NCBI GenBank assembly: GCA_020630045.1
Contig: JAHDCE010000042.1
Location: forward strand, 1-9,189
Direction: 5' to 3'
Source: Saprospiraceae bacterium
Lineage (GTDB): Bacteria; Bacteroidota; Bacteroidia; Chitinophagales; Saprospiraceae
DNA length: 9,189 nucleotides
The stretch's first letter is position 1. The number at the start of each line of letters is the position of its first letter. A program made the translations under genes and the position numbers. The notes under the pieces were generated by a model. That model saw only the letters and a list, made by a program, of their open reading frames with translations, ran no database searches and had not been told where the DNA came from. Shown in pieces: positions 6,909 through 9,189 of this stretch.

Positions 6909-7486
6909 TATTTATTCAAATATTTCGCGGCAGCGTCGAGCTCCTCATAAAATTCTTCTCCATACTTGCGTATAATCGCCTCCTTGAGAAAACGATAAAC
7001 AGGCAGTTGTTCTTGTTCTCCCAGCGAACAAGCCGCTGAACAAATGTCCCATTCATCGTAATTGAGGGCGGAAAATCCTTTTTTCTCGTTGTGTAATACC
7101 CTGATGGGGTATAAATGACAAGAAATCGGTTTTTTGAAATCCACCTTTCCGTCCAAATAGGCTTGTTCGATACCGCAAAGGGCTGTTCCTTTTTCATCAT
7201 AAGCAATGAACGCACATGGCCCTCCGTCGATGAGAGGTGTACCGATTTCTTGCGGTTCGGGATAAAAAACGGACACGCCCTGTTGTTCGATTGCATCAAT
7301 CCCCTTTGGAGTCAAGTAAGGTTTTACGGTTTCATAAATATCGTTTAAGGTGTCGACCTCTTCTTCAGAAAGAGGCGCACCCGAATCACCTTCTATACAA
7401 CAGGCACCCTTACAAGCCGCTAGGTTGCATAAAAAATGATTTTTGACGACGCCATCGGCGATTAATATGTCTTGGATGATGATCAA
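6908..7486 (-). CDS. DUF3109 family cysteine-rich protein
   Basis: This matches the DUF3109 family, common in Bacteroidota, whose role is not established; its conserved cysteines suggest metal or iron-sulfur cluster binding. The protein is 192 residues, probably cytoplasmic, with no signal peptide. It carries the family N-terminal signature HFLCNLAACKGACCIEGDSG (17-36), with Cys20, Cys25, Cys29 and Cys30. Further conserved-looking cysteines are Cys91 (GGPCAF), Cys104 (ALCGIE), Cys123 (SCHLYP), Cys149 and Cys153. The start is a TTG at 7486-7484: an in-frame TGA lies only two codons upstream (7492-7490), no ATG occurs near the N-terminus, and homologues begin at this residue. The one alternative is the ATT just before it. 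It lies upstream of moxR on the same strand and diverges from the polyprenyl synthetase gene. Confidence 0.92.
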   Translation of the reverse strand: MIIIQDILIADGVVKNHFLCNLAACKGACCIEGDSGAPLSEEEVDTLNDIYETVKPYLTPKGIDAIEQQGVSVFYPEPQEIGTPLIDGGPCAFIAYDEKGTALCGIEQAYLDGKVDFKKPISCHLYPIRVLHNEKKGFSALNYDEWDICSAACSLGEQEQLPVYRFLKEAIIRKYGEEFYEELDAAAKYLNK

Positions 7487-7540
7487 AATTCAAAAAGTAG
7501 TATGAAATCGGGTTTTAGGAGGAATAATCCGAAAAACATC

Positions 7541-7570
7541 TTGCCTCAAAAATAGGTTAATCTAACTTTG
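7541..7570 (+). promoter_or_regulatory. Bacteroidota promoter for the polyprenyl synthetase gene
   Basis: A -33 TTG at 7541-7543 and a perfect -7 TAACTTTG at 7563-7570 are separated by 19 bases, the usual Bacteroidota arrangement (TTTG-N19-21-TAnnTTTG). Transcription would start near 7576, giving a leader of about 35 bases before the ATG at 7611. Confidence 0.7.
7547..7554 (-). promoter_or_regulatory. Candidate -7 element for the DUF3109 gene
   Basis: Read on the minus strand this is TATTTTTG, an exact TAnnTTTG match about 60 bases before the TTG start. A good -33 TTG at the right spacing is not seen. It lies inside the -33 to -7 spacer of the divergent polyprenyl synthetase promoter, so the two promoters would compete for RNA polymerase. 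Confidence 0.4.
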
Positions 7571-7610
7571 CCTGATAAAGACTTTCCTGAATTCAGAAAT
7601 TTTTAACGAC

Positions 7611-8603
7611 ATGGTATTGGATCGAACCACATTATTTGAAAAATTCATTACTTATTGGAATGCGAATATATCGGTTTATTCGGAGAAAAAACCGATAGGT
7701 TTGTATAGTCCCATCCATTATATCGCTCAAGGAGGCGGGAAAAGGATGCGGCCTGTATTCGCTTTGATGGCCGCCAATTTGTTTTCGGATGAAGTAGAGG
7801 CCGCATTGCCGGCTGGTTTTTGTGTGGAATTGTTCCACAATTTTACACTGGTACATGATGATATTATGGATGAGGCGCCACTCAGAAGAGGTCGGGTGAC
7901 CATTCATGAAAAGTGGGATACGAATACCGCTATTTTATCGGGTGATCTGATGATGATAGAAGCTTTGCGTCATTTGGATGTTGTCCAAGATCCCGGCTTG
8001 AGGTGTCGGATATCGGATTGTTTTTTAGCGGGAGCGATTGCTGTTTGTGAAGGTCAACAATATGATGTGGACTTTGAGACACGCGATGATGTGACTTTGG
8101 AAGAGTATATAGAAATGATCCGATTGAAAACGGCGGCATTGCTTGCCGAAGGCATGGCGATGGGGGCTGCTTGTGGAGGAGCTGATGTTGCCCAAACCGA
8201 TTTGATCAGGAGATTCGGTTATGGTGTGGGGACGGCATTTCAAATCCAGGACGATATATTGGACACTTTCGGCGATCCTGAGAAATTCGGAAAAAAAGTA
8301 GGCGGCGATATCGCACAAAACAAGAAGACGTTTTTGTATTTGAAGGCATTGGAAGTGACGGATGAAGCTACGAAAAAGCAAATCGCCTATTATTACAATA
8401 CAGAAAACGAGGTGGATGAAAAGGAGAAAATCGAAGCGGTGACTCGTATTTTTGAAGAATCGGGAATTCGGAAAATAGCGGAAGCCGAAAAGCGGAAATA
8501 CACCGAAGATGCATTTCGTTGTTTGGATGAATTGGGCTTGGATGAGGGGCGTGTTTCTTATTTGAAAGAATTTGCGAGTTGGTTGGTAGATCGGGATTTT
8601 TAA
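7611..8603 (+). CDS. Polyprenyl synthetase, probable geranylgeranyl diphosphate synthase
   Basis: This is a trans-isoprenyl diphosphate synthase that adds isopentenyl-PP units to an allylic diphosphate in the cytoplasm, supplying quinone, carotenoid or lipid precursors. The 330-residue protein has the family regions in order: GGGKRMRP (41-48), first aspartate-rich motif DDIMD (83-87) followed by LRRG, SGDLM (110-114), EGQQYD (147-152), KTAAL (173-177), the second aspartate motif QIQDDILD (211-218), then FGKKVGGDIAQNKKT (226-240). The first motif is DDxxD without the two-residue insertion of bacterial FPP synthases, and the fifth residue before it is Phe78 with Thr79 next. This is the pattern of archaeal type I GGPP synthases, so a C20 product is my inference. 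The ATG at 7611 follows a good promoter. The small secreted gene begins 85 bp downstream. Confidence 0.94.
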   Translation: MVLDRTTLFEKFITYWNANISVYSEKKPIGLYSPIHYIAQGGGKRMRPVFALMAANLFSDEVEAALPAGFCVELFHNFTLVHDDIMDEAPLRRGRVTIHEKWDTNTAILSGDLMMIEALRHLDVVQDPGLRCRISDCFLAGAIAVCEGQQYDVDFETRDDVTLEEYIEMIRLKTAALLAEGMAMGAACGGADVAQTDLIRRFGYGVGTAFQIQDDILDTFGDPEKFGKKVGGDIAQNKKTFLYLKALEVTDEATKKQIAYYYNTENEVDEKEKIEAVTRIFEESGIRKIAEAEKRKYTEDAFRCLDELGLDEGRVSYLKEFASWLVDRDF

Positions 8604-8620
8604 ATTTTGGGGTTCAATTA

Positions 8621-8652
8621 TTGAATTTTAAACAAGCTTCTAAGTATATTTA
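8621..8652 (+). promoter_or_regulatory. Weak candidate promoter for the small secreted gene
   Basis: TTG at 8621-8623 and TATATTTA at 8645-8652 are 21 bases apart. The -7 has one mismatch (final A for G). The TTG overlaps the palindrome TTCAAT-T-ATTGAA at 8613-8625, which could be an operator. Read-through from the polyprenyl synthetase gene is equally possible, because no terminator is visible after its stop. Confidence 0.25.
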
Positions 8653-8688
8653 TTACTCATTCGAATTTTGATAGCGACTAATATTGAT

Positions 8689-9096
8689 ATGAAAAGATAT
8701 ATTTTATTGTTTTTGGTATTGGGTTTCGCCACTTTTATGTCCGCCCAAACTCGTTTTGACAAACAACTGTTGAATGGTGAAATCAACAAGGAGGATTATG
8801 TAACACAGTACACTCAATCGATGTCAGAAAAATATGGTTTGAATGAGCTACAGTTGAAGCGTGTCCGTTCTTTCGCTGCCCGTCAGGCTGACCATTGGGA
8901 AAAAACTTTGGAAATCAAAAGCAGTGATCCGACGTTGTTCAAAAAGAAGGTGAAGTCTTCCTTGAAATACACGCTTCAGTTCATGAAGCATACTTTGACG
9001 TCCGATCAGAATAAAGCTTTTTACAAGGACAACCATTCGTATTTTACCGAGATTCAATTGCTTGTCGGTGATGGACGGAGTAGAGGTAGGAAGTAA
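8689..9096 (+). CDS. Small secreted helical protein, loosely Spy/CpxP-like
   Basis: I do not recognise a named family. From the ATG at 8689 the protein has 135 residues with a classic signal peptide (MKRYILLFLVLGFATFMSAQ, cleavage near Ala19/Gln20), so it is periplasmic or extracellular. The mature part is predicted mostly helical and highly charged. It has YGLNELQLKRVRSFAARQ (49-66) and later TLTSDQNKAFYKD (102-114); such L-N/T-x-x-Q segments at helix starts recall Spy/CpxP-type and DUF4890-like periplasmic helical proteins of Bacteroidota. That resemblance is by eye and uncertain. The C-terminus is basic (RSRGRK). A TTG seven codons upstream (8668) would extend the frame, but the signal peptide fits the ATG. 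The gene ends just before a strong terminator. Confidence 0.8.
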   Translation: MKRYILLFLVLGFATFMSAQTRFDKQLLNGEINKEDYVTQYTQSMSEKYGLNELQLKRVRSFAARQADHWEKTLEIKSSDPTLFKKKVKSSLKYTLQFMKHTLTSDQNKAFYKDNHSYFTEIQLLVGDGRSRGRK

Positions 9097-9108
9097 TACT
9101 TGACTTTT

Positions 9109-9122
9109 TCGCCGGAAGGCGA
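9109..9122 (+). other. Small GNRA-loop hairpin after the secreted gene
   Basis: TCGCC and GGCGA form a 5-bp stem closed by a GGAA loop, which is a GNRA tetraloop. It sits 12 bases after the stop codon and 8 bases before the main terminator. It may stabilise the 3' end of the mRNA. Confidence 0.5.
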
Positions 9123-9130
9123 CCGAAATG

Positions 9131-9168
9131 AAAAATGCGGAATGTTGGCTAACATTCCGCATTTTTTT
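9131..9168 (+). terminator. Strong rho-independent terminator
   Basis: A perfect 16-bp stem (AAAAATGCGGAATGTT at 9131-9146 paired with AACATTCCGCATTTTT at 9151-9166) is closed by the 4-base loop GGCT. The T-run continues through 9168. The mirrored A-run on the left means it can also stop transcription entering from the right, so it may be bidirectional. Confidence 0.95.
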
Positions 9169-9189
9169 GTGGGTAAAAATAGATATGTC

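Noticed and set aside
8668..8688. Upstream TTG start for the small secreted protein
   Set aside because: It would place seven extra residues ahead of a typical signal peptide; the ATG at 8689 gives a normal basic start.

Overview
The window looks like chromosomal housekeeping DNA from a Bacteroidota bacterium, most likely of the Cytophagales/Cytophagia type. Three things point there. Upstream of at least two genes there are Bacteroidota-type promoter -7 elements (TAnnTTTG), one with a well-spaced -33 TTG. Clear Shine-Dalgarno sequences are absent and TTG start codons are used (rsgA and the DUF3109 gene). The gene families also fit: a bacterial geranylgeranylglyceryl phosphate synthase-like protein, a DUF3109 protein and a MoxR/DUF58 pair. 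There are no tRNA or rRNA genes, CRISPR arrays, insertion sequences or phage genes.

Layout, left to right. Positions 1-1516 (minus) hold most of a long-chain acyl-CoA synthetase (FadD type) whose C-terminus runs off the left edge. A divergent intergenic region with a -7 element at 1701-1708 leads into a plus-strand pair: a GGGP synthase family protein (1787-2545) and the ribosome-assembly GTPase RsgA (2608-3555, TTG start). RsgA meets a minus-strand block tail to tail, with only 2 bp between the stop codons. Read in its own direction this block is moxR (6839-5841), a secreted protein of 471 residues with no assigned function (5841-4426), then a DUF58 protein (4424-3558). The three genes are packed with a 1-bp overlap and a 1-bp gap. 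Upstream of moxR, also on the minus strand, is a cysteine-rich DUF3109 protein (7486-6908, TTG start). Between them is an inverted repeat with two 10-bp arms. A divergent promoter region then leads to a plus-strand polyprenyl synthetase (7611-8603) and a small secreted helical protein (8689-9096), closed by a very strong hairpin terminator (9131-9168).

Two points deserve attention. First, the window encodes both an enzyme predicted to make GGPP (DDxxD first motif with Phe at position -5, the archaeal type I pattern) and an enzyme of the family that joins GGPP to glycerol-1-phosphate. Together these are the first committed steps of archaeal-type ether lipid synthesis, in a bacterium. Second, the MoxR-DUF58 operon has a secreted protein inserted in its middle. 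That protein appears to be two tandem beta-rich repeats followed by a DUF4163/DUF3298 (RsiV/PdaC-like) half. The Bat von Willebrand genes that often follow DUF58 in Bacteroidota are not there. No wholly new system is evident, but this MoxR/secreted protein/DUF58 cassette is the best candidate for something not well described.
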